A stretch of 64,000 nucleotides of DNA from Brevundimonas naejangsanensis (GTDB lineage: Bacteria > Pseudomonadota > Alphaproteobacteria > Caulobacterales > Caulobacteraceae), in the NCBI RefSeq assembly GCF_003627995.1, contig NZ_CP032707.1, forward strand, positions 2,222,501-2,286,500. The letters are read 5' to 3'. Made by a program: the position numbers and the translations under genes. The notes under the pieces were generated by a model, which worked only from the letters and a program-made list of their open reading frames with translations, did no database searches and had not been told where the DNA came from. Position 1 is the first letter of the stretch, and each line of letters begins with the position of its first letter. Below, one piece after another: positions 21,696 through 31,064 of this stretch.

Positions 21696-24533
21696 TTGCC
21701 CAACGCAAAAGTCGTCAAATTCACCCAGGAACTCCTCCTCGACCAGGAGCCGGGCGCCATCAGCCCGGGGCTGATCAGCGAGAAGATCGATGAGGTGCTC
21801 GCTTTCAAACCGGCCTGGCGCGAGGGGCTGGATCGTGACGCCGCGATCACCGAGCTCGTCCGGCGTTTCAGCGTGTGGATCAGCGCGGACACCTCCATCA
21901 GCAGCCTGGAGGGCCACAAGGCCTGGCTGGAGGCCGACAGGAAAGGCGACTGGCGCTACTGGCAGCGCTATCGCGAGTTCGTCGAGGGCAAGATGTCGGA
22001 CGCCGCGGTCGAGGCGCTCGACCGTTCGACCGACAATATCCTCGGCATGCTGGAGGATCCGGAACGGGACGGTCCCTGGGACCGGCGGGGCCTGGTCGTC
22101 GGCCATGTCCAGTCCGGCAAGACGGGCAACTATACAGGCCTGATCTGCAAGGCCGCCGACGCTGGTTACAAGATCATCATCGTCCTGGCGGGCCTGCATA
22201 ACAACCTGCGGGCCCAGACCCAGATGCGTCTCGACGAGGGCTTCCTCGGTTATGAGACGCATCCCATCGCCGAGGACCTGAGGGCGATCGGGGTGGGCCT
22301 GATCGACGGCGATCTCGCCATCAGGCCGAACTATGTGACCAACCGGACCGACAAGGGCGACTTCAGCACCGCGCGGGCCAAGACCCTGGGCATCACCCCG
22401 GAACAGCGCCCCTGGCTGTTTGTCATCAAGAAGAACAAGACGGTCCTTGAGCGCCTCCTGGGCTGGATCCGGAACCATGTCGCCGACGCCCAGGATACCG
22501 AGACGGGGCGCAAGCTGGTGACCAAGCTGCCTCTTCTGCTGATCGACGACGAGGCCGACCACGCCTCGGTCGATACCGGCGAGCAGGTCTATGACGACGA
22601 CGGCCTGCCGGACGCCGAGCACCAGCCCACGGCGATCAACAGCCTTACGCGCAGGATTCTCAACACCTTCACCCGCTCGGCCTATGTCGGCTACACGGCC
22701 ACGCCGTTCGCCAACATCTTCATCCATGAGCGCAACGAGACGAAGGAGGAAGGGCCGGATCTCTTCCCCTCGGCCTTCATCGTCAATCTGGGGGCTCCCT
22801 CAAGCTATGTCGGGCCGGCCCAAGTGTTCGGCCTCCAGGCGCCGGGGGGCCGGACGCCTGGACTGCCGCTGTTCCGGTCTGTTTCCGATCATGCCTCGGA
22901 GGACGGGAAGGCAGGCTGGATGCCCCATACCCACAAGAACGGGCATGTGCCGAAGATCGACCGGGACAGCGGTCTGCCGGAAAGCCTCGAGCAGGCGATC
23001 GACGCCTTCCTTTTGGCGTGCGCCGTCCGCCGCCTGAGAGGCCAGGCTGGCGAGCACTCGTCGATGCTGATCCACATCACCCGTTTCACATCGGTCCAGA
23101 AGGCCGTCCATCAGCAGGTGGCCGCCCATGTGTCGGCCCTCAACCAGCGTCTGTCCCGCCGCATCGGCCATGAGGAAGCGCTGGCCCGCATGGAGCGTCT
23201 CTGGGTTGATGACTTCCTGCCGACCAGCCGGCGGGCAGCCAGGGATTTTCCCGCCCTTGCGGATCATCACGATATGCCGGAATGGGCCGAGGTACTCGAA
23301 ATCCTGCCCGCCGTGGTCGCCGATACCGACGTGCGCATGATCAACGGCACGGCGAAGGATGCGCTGGACTACGCTGACCACAAGGACAAGGGACTTCAGA
23401 TCATCGCCGTAGGCGGCGACAAGCTCTCGCGCGGCCTGACCCTGGAGGGGCTGTGCACCAGCTACTTCCTGCGCACCTCCAAGATGTACGACACCCTGAT
23501 GCAGATGGGCCGCTGGTTCGGCTACCGGCCCGGCTATATCGACCTGTGCCGTCTCTATACGACTGATGAACTGGGCGACTGGTTCGGTCATATCGCAGAC
23601 GCCGCCGAGGAACTTCGGGACGAGTTCGACCTCATGGTGGCCTCGGGCGGCACGCCCCGTGACTATGGTCTCAAGGTGCAGTCCCATCCCGTGCTCATGG
23701 TGACGTCACGGCTCAAGATGCGCTCGGCGCGCAATCTGATGCTGTCGTTCAGCGGCCAGGTGTCGGAAACCGTGTCTCTCTTCACGGACCGGGCAGTGCT
23801 CCAGGGCAACCTCGACGCCACGGCCGCTCTGGTTTCCCGCCTCGGCGCAGGCGAGATCGATCCGGTCCGCAAGCGCGGGGACAGCGAGCAAAAGTGGAAG
23901 GGCCGGCTCTGGGAAGATGTGCCAGCGAACGAGATCATCGATTTCCTCGGCGCCTACAAGACCCACCCGGAAGCCTACAAGGTCAACAGCGTCCTGCTGG
24001 CCGAGTTCATCGCCAAGATGAACGCCGTCTCTGAACTCACGTCCTGGACCGTGGCGGTTATCGGCGGCGGGCAGGGCGAGGATCATGAGCTGACGCCGGG
24101 ATTCCGGGTGGACATGCTCAAGCGCAAATCGACCGGAAAGGCGGGGCGCTATGCTATCGGTCGTCTGCTCTCCCCGCGCGACGAGACCCTGGACCTCGAC
24201 GAGGCGGAGTGGAACGCCGCACTCGACCTGACGCGATCCGTCTGGCGCGAGGACCCTGCGCGTCTGAAGGACGGGGAGGAGCCTTCCGATCCGTCCGGCC
24301 CCGCCATCCGCCGCATACGTGGGGAAGGAACGCCCGACAGCCCGGGGCATCCCGAGCGCGGACTGCTGCTGATCTATCTGCTGGATCCGAAGGAGGCGGG
24401 CGATGGGGTGGCCCGGGATCTGCCGCCCGTCGTGGCGATAGGTCTCAGTTTCCCGTCGACCGAGAAGGGCGAGAAGGTCGAGTACAAGGTGAACAATGTC
24501 GCCTGGACGCAGGAGTATGGCGGTGCTGACTGA
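21696..24533 (+). CDS. Z1 domain superfamily II helicase-like ATPase
   Basis: 945 aa with a TTG start at 21696 preceded by GGAG, five bases after the MORC stop. Walker A is VVGHVQSGKTGNY (134-146), the DExD motif LLIDDEADHAS (281-291), motif III-like GYTATPFANIF (332-342), and the Z1 hallmark GGDKLSRGLTLEGLCTSYFLRTSKMYDTLMQMGRWFGYRPGY covers motifs V-VI. Z1 proteins are predicted DNA translocases or helicases of defence operons, likely the motor that moves DNA to the neighbouring nucleases. The C-terminal third is a family-specific extension. Confidence 0.92.
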   Translation: MPNAKVVKFTQELLLDQEPGAISPGLISEKIDEVLAFKPAWREGLDRDAAITELVRRFSVWISADTSISSLEGHKAWLEADRKGDWRYWQRYREFVEGKMSDAAVEALDRSTDNILGMLEDPERDGPWDRRGLVVGHVQSGKTGNYTGLICKAADAGYKIIIVLAGLHNNLRAQTQMRLDEGFLGYETHPIAEDLRAIGVGLIDGDLAIRPNYVTNRTDKGDFSTARAKTLGITPEQRPWLFVIKKNKTVLERLLGWIRNHVADAQDTETGRKLVTKLPLLLIDDEADHASVDTGEQVYDDDGLPDAEHQPTAINSLTRRILNTFTRSAYVGYTATPFANIFIHERNETKEEGPDLFPSAFIVNLGAPSSYVGPAQVFGLQAPGGRTPGLPLFRSVSDHASEDGKAGWMPHTHKNGHVPKIDRDSGLPESLEQAIDAFLLACAVRRLRGQAGEHSSMLIHITRFTSVQKAVHQQVAAHVSALNQRLSRRIGHEEALARMERLWVDDFLPTSRRAARDFPALADHHDMPEWAEVLEILPAVVADTDVRMINGTAKDALDYADHKDKGLQIIAVGGDKLSRGLTLEGLCTSYFLRTSKMYDTLMQMGRWFGYRPGYIDLCRLYTTDELGDWFGHIADAAEELRDEFDLMVASGGTPRDYGLKVQSHPVLMVTSRLKMRSARNLMLSFSGQVSETVSLFTDRAVLQGNLDATAALVSRLGAGEIDPVRKRGDSEQKWKGRLWEDVPANEIIDFLGAYKTHPEAYKVNSVLLAEFIAKMNAVSELTSWTVAVIGGGQGEDHELTPGFRVDMLKRKSTGKAGRYAIGRLLSPRDETLDLDEAEWNAALDLTRSVWREDPARLKDGEEPSDPSGPAIRRIRGEGTPDSPGHPERGLLLIYLLDPKEAGDGVARDLPPVVAIGLSFPSTEKGEKVEYKVNNVAWTQEYGGAD

Positions 24534-25533
24534 TACCGAGGAACTCGAACTCGCCTGGAACGCCCTGTCCGGTCAGGAACGCGCGGAGGGCTGGGCCACC
24601 GTCGCCCTGGGAACGGCGACGGCCCGCTTCCGGGCGGGCATCGTCTATCCCGGCGGAGAGGAGACCCTTCTCATCGGCTTCAACTCGGACGTCGTTCCGA
24701 AGAAGGCCGACCTGCCGGAGGGGGCGGGCTTCCGTGTCGAGGTCTCGTCCGAGGCCTTCGCGCCCGCCTTCGGGCGCTGGCTGTGCCTGACCCGGCAGAA
24801 CGGGGCGGGACGCGACCTCTTCGTCCAGATGGCGGCGGACGTGGTGGCGGCCGTCGCCACGGCGGGCGAACGGTCGGAGACCTCCCTGCTCGGCCTGACC
24901 CTGACCCGAATCCGGGCATGGCAGGATTTCATGCGTCGTCCCCGCAGCGGGGTTCTGCCGCCCGAGGAGGAGACCGGGCTGGCGGGAGAACTGACGGTGC
25001 TCTGCCGGCTCATCGAGGGCGGCGCCTCGCCCGCCGGCGTCGCCGGGGCATGGAACGGGCCCGCCGGGGGCCTCCAGGACTTTCAGACCGGGACCCTCGG
25101 GCTGGAGGTCAAGACGACCCTCTCGGTCACCGGCTTTCCGGCGCGGATCAGTTCGCTCGAGCAGCTCGATGAACTCGCCGGACGGCCCGTGCTGCTGGCG
25201 GCGGTGCGGCTGTGCCTGCAGGAAGACGGCCTGACCCTGCCGGGCCTTGTCGAGCGCGCCCGCGGCCTCATGGGGAGCGACAGCCGCGCCCTGGCCATGC
25301 TGGAGCGGGCTCTCCTGCTGGCGGGCTATCTTGATGACGTCGCCTCCGAATATGTGAGGCGCTTCCATTGCGTCGAGATCCGCGTCTTCGACGTGGACGA
25401 GACCTTCCCGCGCCTCGTGCGCAGCGCTGTGCGGCCCGAGATCCGGGCCGCCGCCTATGACATTGATATTGACCTGGTGACCGCCGCCCCCTTCAGCCTG
25501 GGCGACGCCCTGGTCCGTGCCGGAGCTTTCTGA
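24523..25533 (+). CDS. DUF4420 PD-(D/E)XK-motif nuclease
   Basis: 336 aa from GTG at 24523, best spaced from AGGAG (24511-24515); ATG at 24517 is an alternative. The nuclease core is LQDFQTGTLGLEVKTTL (D-x-E-V-K), preceded by EEETGLAGELTVLCRLI, which supplies the helical Glu. This is the Z1-associated DUF4420 family of predicted restriction nucleases. It overlaps the Z1 stop by 11 nt and ends 4 bp before AIPR, so the four genes are clearly one transcription unit. The target specificity is unknown. Confidence 0.85.
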   Translation: MLTDTEELELAWNALSGQERAEGWATVALGTATARFRAGIVYPGGEETLLIGFNSDVVPKKADLPEGAGFRVEVSSEAFAPAFGRWLCLTRQNGAGRDLFVQMAADVVAAVATAGERSETSLLGLTLTRIRAWQDFMRRPRSGVLPPEEETGLAGELTVLCRLIEGGASPAGVAGAWNGPAGGLQDFQTGTLGLEVKTTLSVTGFPARISSLEQLDELAGRPVLLAAVRLCLQEDGLTLPGLVERARGLMGSDSRALAMLERALLLAGYLDDVASEYVRRFHCVEIRVFDVDETFPRLVRSAVRPEIRAAAYDIDIDLVTAAPFSLGDALVRAGAF

Positions 25534-25537
25534 ACCC

Positions 25538-27316
25538 ATGACGCTTGAAGAATTTCTCGTCCAGACCCGTTCCGAGGTGGATGCCCTTGTCAGCGACCGG
25601 ATCGTCGCCGGGGCCTATCTCAGGGGCGAACAGGCCTTCACCGACATCGTCATGCAGCACATGGCCGAGGTCGGGATGACCAATGATCCCCAGGTGCTGC
25701 ATATCGAGCGCAAGCTGGGCAACGCCAATCTCAAGCTCAACGGCTACGCCGTCTCCGAGGAGGCGGACCGGCTGGACCTGTTCGTGACCCTCTATGAGGG
25801 CCATCAGACGGTGGAGCCCGTGGCGGACGCCGAGGTGACAAGGGCGGCCGAACAGTGCCTGAAGTTCCTGAACGGAGCGGCGGGCGGCAAGCTGCTCAAG
25901 GCGATCGATCCCGCCGACGAGGCCTATGAGTTCAGCCAGACCGTCAACGACTGCTACGACGGCCTGGACCAGATCTGCGTCTATATCCTGAGCGACCGCC
26001 AGGCGAAGACGCGGAACTACAAGCCGCGCGAGGTCGCGGGCAAATCGGTCCGGCTCGAGGTCATGGATATCGAGCGTCTCTTCCGTCACTGGTCGGAGGG
26101 CAAGCCGCGCGATGAACTCGTGGTCAATTTCGACGAGGTCTGCGGTTCGCCGCTGCCGTGCGTCTATGTGCCGGGCGAGAACGACGACTATGACTACGCC
26201 CTGACCGCCATCCCGGGCGCGGCCCTGCGCCAGTTGTACGAGAAGTTCGGCGCGCGCCTGCTCGAGGCCAATGTCCGCTCCTTCCTCAGCCAGACCGGCA
26301 AGGTGAACCAGGGCATCCGCGACACCCTGCGCGACGAGCCCGAGCGCTTCATGGCCTACAACAACGGCATCGTCCTGATCGCCGACGGCGCCGGCCTGTC
26401 CCGCACCCCCGACGGGTCCGCCGGTATCTCCTGGCTCAAGGGCATGCAGATCGTGAACGGCGGCCAGACCACGGCCTCGATCTACTTCACCAAGCGCAAG
26501 CACCCGGACGTTGATCTCGCGCGGGTGCGCGTTCCGGCCAAGGTCATCGTCCTGCACCAGCACGATCCGGACGCCGAGGAGCGGCTGGTCAGCGACATCT
26601 CCCGCTACGCCAACAGCCAGAATGTGGTGAAGATCTCCGACCTGTCGGCCAACAAGCCCTTCCATGTCGAGCTCGAGAAGCTGGCCCTGTCGACCTATTG
26701 TCCGGACGGCGTCGGGCGCTGGTTCTACGAACGGGCCGCCGGCAGCTACAATGTGCTGCTGGCCCGCGAGGGCACGACGCCGGCGCGCCTGCGCCAGCTG
26801 AAGGAGGCCATCCCGCCGGCCCGCAAGCTGACCAAGACCGACCTGGCCAAATATGTGAACGCCTGGGCCGGCAAGCCCCAGCTGGTGTCGCTCGGCTCCC
26901 AGAAGAACTTCCAGCGCTTCATGGCCGAGATGAGCGACGGCGAGGCCGCCCTGCCGGATGTCGCCGCCTACAAGGGCTTCATCGCCCAGGTCATCCTGTT
27001 CAAGGCCGTGCAGAAGATCGTCCGCAGCGGCGGCTACCAGTCTTACCAGGCCAATATCACGGCCTATACGGTGGCCTCGGTCGCCCGTCTGGCCGGGCCT
27101 GCCTTCTCCCTGGAGGCCGTCTGGCTGAAGCAGGGCCTGTCGCCGCAGCTGTCCGCCTGGATCGCGGAGGTGGCGGCGGACGTCGACCGGATCCTCCGGC
27201 AGAGCGCCGGCGCCCGGATGGTCTCCGAGTGGGCCAAGAAGGACGAATGCTGGGAAGCGGTGAAGGCGGGCAGGATCACGCCGCCGCCGTCCGGCGTGCC
27301 GGAACTCGTCCGGTGA
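25538..27316 (+). CDS. AIPR family protein (abortive infection phage resistance)
   Basis: 592 aa from ATG at 25538. The AIPR domain is centred on LLEANVRSFLSQTGKVNQGIRDTLRDEPERFMAYNNGIVLIA and MQIVNGGQTTASIYF (about residues 248-325). AIPR proteins were first met as a plasmid phage-resistance factor and recur in Z1/MORC and other restriction-like operons. Their biochemical role is not established. The gene starts 4 bp after the DUF4420 gene and its TGA overlaps the next GTG. Confidence 0.88.
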   Translation: MTLEEFLVQTRSEVDALVSDRIVAGAYLRGEQAFTDIVMQHMAEVGMTNDPQVLHIERKLGNANLKLNGYAVSEEADRLDLFVTLYEGHQTVEPVADAEVTRAAEQCLKFLNGAAGGKLLKAIDPADEAYEFSQTVNDCYDGLDQICVYILSDRQAKTRNYKPREVAGKSVRLEVMDIERLFRHWSEGKPRDELVVNFDEVCGSPLPCVYVPGENDDYDYALTAIPGAALRQLYEKFGARLLEANVRSFLSQTGKVNQGIRDTLRDEPERFMAYNNGIVLIADGAGLSRTPDGSAGISWLKGMQIVNGGQTTASIYFTKRKHPDVDLARVRVPAKVIVLHQHDPDAEERLVSDISRYANSQNVVKISDLSANKPFHVELEKLALSTYCPDGVGRWFYERAAGSYNVLLAREGTTPARLRQLKEAIPPARKLTKTDLAKYVNAWAGKPQLVSLGSQKNFQRFMAEMSDGEAALPDVAAYKGFIAQVILFKAVQKIVRSGGYQSYQANITAYTVASVARLAGPAFSLEAVWLKQGLSPQLSAWIAEVAADVDRILRQSAGARMVSEWAKKDECWEAVKAGRITPPPSGVPELVR

Positions 27317-27972
27317 AGGACTTCGCCAGACGTCGCGGCGCGCTTGCCGCGACCTTCAGCGCGATAGCCTTCAAGCGGCTGACCGCCGTCGAGACCGACG
27401 CAGCCCGCTCGAACCAGCACGAGTTCAACGGCGGCCGGGCCCTGATGAGGCTGTTCGGTCCCGAAAGCCCGCAGCGTGTGATCACCGACTTTGTCTGGAT
27501 GCCGGACGACGGGGAATTCGTCAGGGAGGAGGGGCTGCTCACCTGGTATGACGCCAGGGCTCGTCATCCGACACGCTCGGAGTACCGGCTCTATTACGTC
27601 GACAACAAGGTCACGAGCCGGGCGCGCGAGGGCGATCTGCTGGTGATCGCCCGCAAGCCCGACGGCGCCACCCTGATGCTGCTGGCCCCCGGGTCAGGCC
27701 TGGCGGCGACCCGCATCGCCTGGATGTTCGGTCTGGAAGCCGAGCCCGGCGCGGCTTTCGCCGCCTTCGGGCTGGACGCCGGCGACCGGTCGAGGATCCG
27801 GGAGGCCCTGTCGGGGACCGGGACGCCAGCCGATGAATGGGCAGGGGAGAGTTCGGGCGAGCTGGTCCAGGCCGATCCCTCGATCAGGGCCTCTCTCCTG
27901 CAGATGCAGAAGGCGATCGGCGAGGAACGCGAGGCGGTAGCGGACGAGGGCGGCTGGGTTCCCGCGCCTTAG
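27313..27972 (+). CDS. Stand-alone EcoRII N-terminal-domain protein
   Basis: 219 aa with a GTG start overlapping the AIPR stop (GTGA). It is homologous to the first 140 residues of the EcoRII gene downstream: FKRLTAVETDAARSNQHEFNGG versus YKRLAAVEVDRLRSNQHEFNGN, and LTWYDARARHPTRSEYRLYY versus LTWYDARAAHPTRTEHHLYY. The EcoRII N-domain is the effector-binding B3-like DNA-reading domain. The catalytic C-domain residues are absent here. It should therefore bind CCWGG-like DNA without cutting, perhaps as the target-recognition subunit of the MORC-Z1-DUF4420 complex. Confidence 0.85.
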   Translation: MKDFARRRGALAATFSAIAFKRLTAVETDAARSNQHEFNGGRALMRLFGPESPQRVITDFVWMPDDGEFVREEGLLTWYDARARHPTRSEYRLYYVDNKVTSRAREGDLLVIARKPDGATLMLLAPGSGLAATRIAWMFGLEAEPGAAFAAFGLDAGDRSRIREALSGTGTPADEWAGESSGELVQADPSIRASLLQMQKAIGEEREAVADEGGWVPAP

Positions 27973-28073
27973 GGACCGGGTCGAGCGCTCCGGGGGCAGT
28001 GCGGGAAAGATGTCCCCAGGTCTCTGTCTGCGGATCCTTTCCAGGGGCTGTTCACGGGTTGTTCTCCACGGGC

Positions 28074-28100
28074 CGATTTGCGACATTCTGTCGGAAATCG
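28074..28100 (+). promoter_or_regulatory. 27-nt palindromic operator in front of the dcm-like gene
   Basis: CGATTT-N-CGACA-NNN-TGTCG-N-AAATCG (28074-28100) is symmetric over all 22 arm positions except one flanking pair. It lies 15 nt upstream of the methylase GTG. The methylase carries an N-terminal helix-turn-helix, as M.EcoRII does, so autogenous repression at this site is likely. Its centre also resembles the WYL dyads. Confidence 0.7.
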
Positions 28101-28115
28101 ACCCAGAGGTGATTC

Positions 28116-29354
28116 GTGAGCGAGTTTTCGACGCTCCGGCAGCGCGCCGGACTGACCGTGGCCGAGGCGGCCCGTGCGGCCGGCTATGACGAGCGGACCG
28201 CCTACCGCTGGGAATCCGGGGAGGTGAAGCCGCGCGAGGCCGTGCTCAGGCTGTTACGCTCGATGCAGGAGCCTGTCGCCCGCCGGGAGCCCGGCGAACC
28301 GGCGTTCCGTTTCATCGACCTGTTCGCCGGGATCGGGGGCCTGCGCCGCGGATTCGAGGCCATCGGGGGCAAATGCGTCTTCACCAGCGAGTGGGACAAG
28401 TACGCCCAGCTGACCTATCGCGCCAACTTTCCGTATGATGACCATGAGGTAAACGGGGACATCCGCCAGGTCGCCGAGGCCGACATCCCGCAGTTCGACG
28501 TCCTTCTGGCCGGCTTCCCCTGCCAGCCCTTCTCCCTTGCGGGCGTGTCCAAGAAGAACTCCCTGAACCGGGCGCATGGTTTCGCGGACGAGACCCAGGG
28601 CACCCTCTTCTTCGACGTGGCGCGGATCCTGGCCCATCACCGGCCCGCCGCCTTCCTGCTCGAGAACGTCAAGAACCTGCTGAGCCACGACCGGGGCCGC
28701 ACCTTCGAGGTGATCAAGGACGTCCTGCAGGAGCAGCTCGGCTATCACATCAGCTACCGCGTGGTGGACGGCAAGCCCTGGACGCCCCAGCACCGGGAGC
28801 GAATCTTCATCGTCGGCTTCCGTGATCCGACCGCCTTCTCCATGAACGACATGCCCATCCCCGAGGGCGGGCCGGTCCTGGCCTCCATTCTTCATGGAGC
28901 TGCGGAGATCGAGGAGCCGGAGGCGCCGTACAGCGAGGGACCTGAAGGCAAGGCGGCGGCGAAATACACGCTCAGCCAGCACCTGTGGACCTATCTGCAG
29001 AACTACGCCGAGAAGCATCGGCAGAAGGGCAACGGCTTCGGTTTCGGCCTGGTCGGCCCCGGGGACACCGCCCGCACCCTGTCGGCGCGCTATCACAAGG
29101 ACGGCTCGGAAATCCTGATCGACCAGGGCAAGGGCCGCATTCCCCGACGGCTGACGCCGCGGGAATGCGCGCGACTGATGGGCTTCGACCGGCCGGGACA
29201 GCCGCCGGTCCGCATTCCGGTCTCGGACACCCAGGCCTATCGCCAGTTCGGCAACGCCGTGGTGGTGCCGGTGGTCGAGGCGATCGCCCGTCACATGGAG
29301 CCGCATCTCATGAAGGCCCTGGCGGCGCAGGAGCCCGAGCGCGACGTTGCCTGA
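28116..29354 (+). CDS. DNA cytosine-C5 methyltransferase, Dcm/M.EcoRII-like
   Basis: 412 aa with GTG start after AGAGGTGA. Residues 1-55 form a helix-turn-helix ([35 protein letters not shown]). The methylase follows with motif [16 protein letters not shown] (67-80), motif [10 protein letters not shown] with catalytic Cys136, motif [12 protein letters not shown], motif [17 protein letters not shown] and motif [12 protein letters not shown]. It methylates the internal C, probably of CCWGG given the EcoRII and Vsr genes beside it. The overlapping Vsr gene (8 nt) is the usual Dcm-Vsr arrangement. Confidence 0.92.
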   Translation: MSEFSTLRQRAGLTVAEAARAAGYDERTAYRWESGEVKPREAVLRLLRSMQEPVARREPGEPAFRFIDLFAGIGGLRRGFEAIGGKCVFTSEWDKYAQLTYRANFPYDDHEVNGDIRQVAEADIPQFDVLLAGFPCQPFSLAGVSKKNSLNRAHGFADETQGTLFFDVARILAHHRPAAFLLENVKNLLSHDRGRTFEVIKDVLQEQLGYHISYRVVDGKPWTPQHRERIFIVGFRDPTAFSMNDMPIPEGGPVLASILHGAAEIEEPEAPYSEGPEGKAAAKYTLSQHLWTYLQNYAEKHRQKGNGFGFGLVGPGDTARTLSARYHKDGSEILIDQGKGRIPRRLTPRECARLMGFDRPGQPPVRIPVSDTQAYRQFGNAVVVPVVEAIARHMEPHLMKALAAQEPERDVA

Positions 29355-29805
29355 CGTCGTGGACGCCGCGACGCGCAGCCGGATGATGTCCGGCATTCGC
29401 GGCAAGAACACGAAGCCGGAAATGCTCCTCAGGAGGGGCCTGCACGCCCGCGGGCTCCGTTATCGCCTGCATGCGAGGGACCTTCCGGGCAGTCCGGACA
29501 TGGTCTTCCCGGCAAGAAGGGCCGTCCTGTTCGTCCATGGCTGCTTCTGGCACGGCCATGACTGCCATCTGTTCCGCATGCCGGGCTCCAGGCCGGACTT
29601 CTGGCGCACGAAGATCGAACGGAATCGCGAGGTGGACCGGCGGGCCGTCGACGCCCTGCGGGAGGCCGGGTGGCGGGTCGCGGTGGTCTGGGAATGCGCG
29701 CTTAAGGGCCGGACGCGCCGGGACCCGGATGCCGTGCTTGACGCCTGCGCCCTGTGGGCGAGAGAGGGCGGGGACTGGCTCGAGATCAGGGGGAGGGATG
29801 AATGA
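29347..29805 (+). CDS. vsr: Very short patch repair endonuclease Vsr
   Basis: 152 aa. [38 protein letters not shown] and [26 protein letters not shown] are the Vsr signature; the Asp of PDMVF and the His residues of [10 protein letters not shown] are catalytic, and a Zn site follows. Vsr nicks T:G mismatches created when 5-methylcytosine deaminates, protecting Dcm sites from mutation. The TTG start lies inside the dcm-like gene. The stop overlaps the EcoRII ATG by 4 nt. Confidence 0.93.
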   Translation: MPDVVDAATRSRMMSGIRGKNTKPEMLLRRGLHARGLRYRLHARDLPGSPDMVFPARRAVLFVHGCFWHGHDCHLFRMPGSRPDFWRTKIERNREVDRRAVDALREAGWRVAVVWECALKGRTRRDPDAVLDACALWAREGGDWLEIRGRDE

Positions 29806-31040
29806 GCAGGGGGCTGCTGTCCGACTATTTCACCGGGGTGATGTACAAGCGCCTCGCGGCGGTGGAGGTCGATCGCCTCCGTTCCAACCAGCACGAGTTC
29901 AACGGCAATCCGGGCTTCAAACGACTGCTGGGCACGGCGCCGCGACGCGAACTCACCGCCACCTTCCTCTACCTGGACGACGAGCGCCGCGTCTCGGGGC
30001 CGGGGCGCCTGACCTGGTATGACGCCCGGGCCGCCCATCCGACGCGGACCGAGCACCATCTCTACTATACGCCCAATGAGGTCGTGCCCCTGGCCAGGGC
30101 CGGCGACGGCTTCTTCCTGGCCCTTCGCCCCGACGACGAGGTCCTGGTGATCATCGCGCCGGCGGGCAGTTCGGTGCTCGCCCAGCTGTTCTGGCTGTTC
30201 GACATGGACCGGACCGGCGCCCTGGAGCTGGAAACCCGGGACCTGTCGACCTCGCCGGTCGAGGCGGGATTCCTGGCCCGCATGGTGCTCGAGGAGCTCG
30301 GGATCGAGGCCGAGGGTCCGGGGGAGGAGCGTTTCGACACCCTGGTCGAACAGTTCGGTCTGGCCTTCCCGTCGACGCGCGTTTTCTCGGAGTTCGCACG
30401 CAAGAGCCTGGGGAACCTCGATCCCCGGGACGACCCGGACGCGGTCCTGATGGCCTGGATCGAGCGGGAGGAGCAACTTTTCCGTCGCCTCGAGCGCCGG
30501 ATCGTTTCGGAGCGGCTTTCCGAAGGCTTCCACGCTGACGGCAAGGTCGACGTGGACGGTTTCCTGGGCTTCTCCCTGGGCGTGCAGAACCGCCGCAAGT
30601 CACGCGCGGGTGCGGCCCTGGAGAACCATGTGGAAGTGGTCTTCCAGGCCTTCGGTCTGGACGTCGAGCGGGGGGCGAGGACCGAGAACAACAACCGGCC
30701 CGACTTTCTCTTCCCGGGCGCGGCCGCCTACCATGATCCCGCGGTTCCGGCGGAACGCCTGCTGATGCTCGGCTCCAAGACGACCTGCAAGGATCGCTGG
30801 CGCCAGGTCCTGTCCGAGGCGGCCCGGATCGAGCACAAGCACCTTTTGACGCTCGAGCCGGGCATTTCGGAGAGCCAGACGACGGAGATGAAGGACAAGC
30901 GCCTGCAACTGGTCTTGCCGGCCTCGATCCATGCCAGCTACCGGGCCTCTCAACGACCGGATCTGTCGTCCTTGCGTGATTTCATAGATCTGGCTTCGGA
31001 GCGCCAGGGACCGGGAGGCGGGACCCAGCCCCAGGCGTAA
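29802..31040 (+). CDS. Type IIE restriction endonuclease EcoRII-like
   Basis: 412 aa, against 404 for R.EcoRII. Residues 1-140 are the effector-binding N-domain and about 160-412 the PD-(D/E)XK catalytic domain. The active site is visible as D301 (NNRPDFLFP), Y310 and K326/K330 in LGSKTTCKDRWRQVL. This is the same spacing as the published EcoRII residues D299, Y308, K324 and K328 (from memory), shifted by two. It is expected to cut unmethylated CCWGG after binding a second copy as effector. It overlaps vsr, so methylase, repair and restriction genes are coupled. Confidence 0.93.
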   Translation: MSRGLLSDYFTGVMYKRLAAVEVDRLRSNQHEFNGNPGFKRLLGTAPRRELTATFLYLDDERRVSGPGRLTWYDARAAHPTRTEHHLYYTPNEVVPLARAGDGFFLALRPDDEVLVIIAPAGSSVLAQLFWLFDMDRTGALELETRDLSTSPVEAGFLARMVLEELGIEAEGPGEERFDTLVEQFGLAFPSTRVFSEFARKSLGNLDPRDDPDAVLMAWIEREEQLFRRLERRIVSERLSEGFHADGKVDVDGFLGFSLGVQNRRKSRAGAALENHVEVVFQAFGLDVERGARTENNNRPDFLFPGAAAYHDPAVPAERLLMLGSKTTCKDRWRQVLSEAARIEHKHLLTLEPGISESQTTEMKDKRLQLVLPASIHASYRASQRPDLSSLRDFIDLASERQGPGGGTQPQA

Positions 31041-31064
31041 CGGGATCATGCGGTAGGCAAATCA

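Noticed and set aside
26698-27312. Extended start for the stand-alone EcoRII N-domain gene
   Set aside because: The upstream frame overlaps AIPR and is repetitive Arg/Gly/Ala sequence; homology starts right after the GTG at 27313 that overlaps the AIPR stop.
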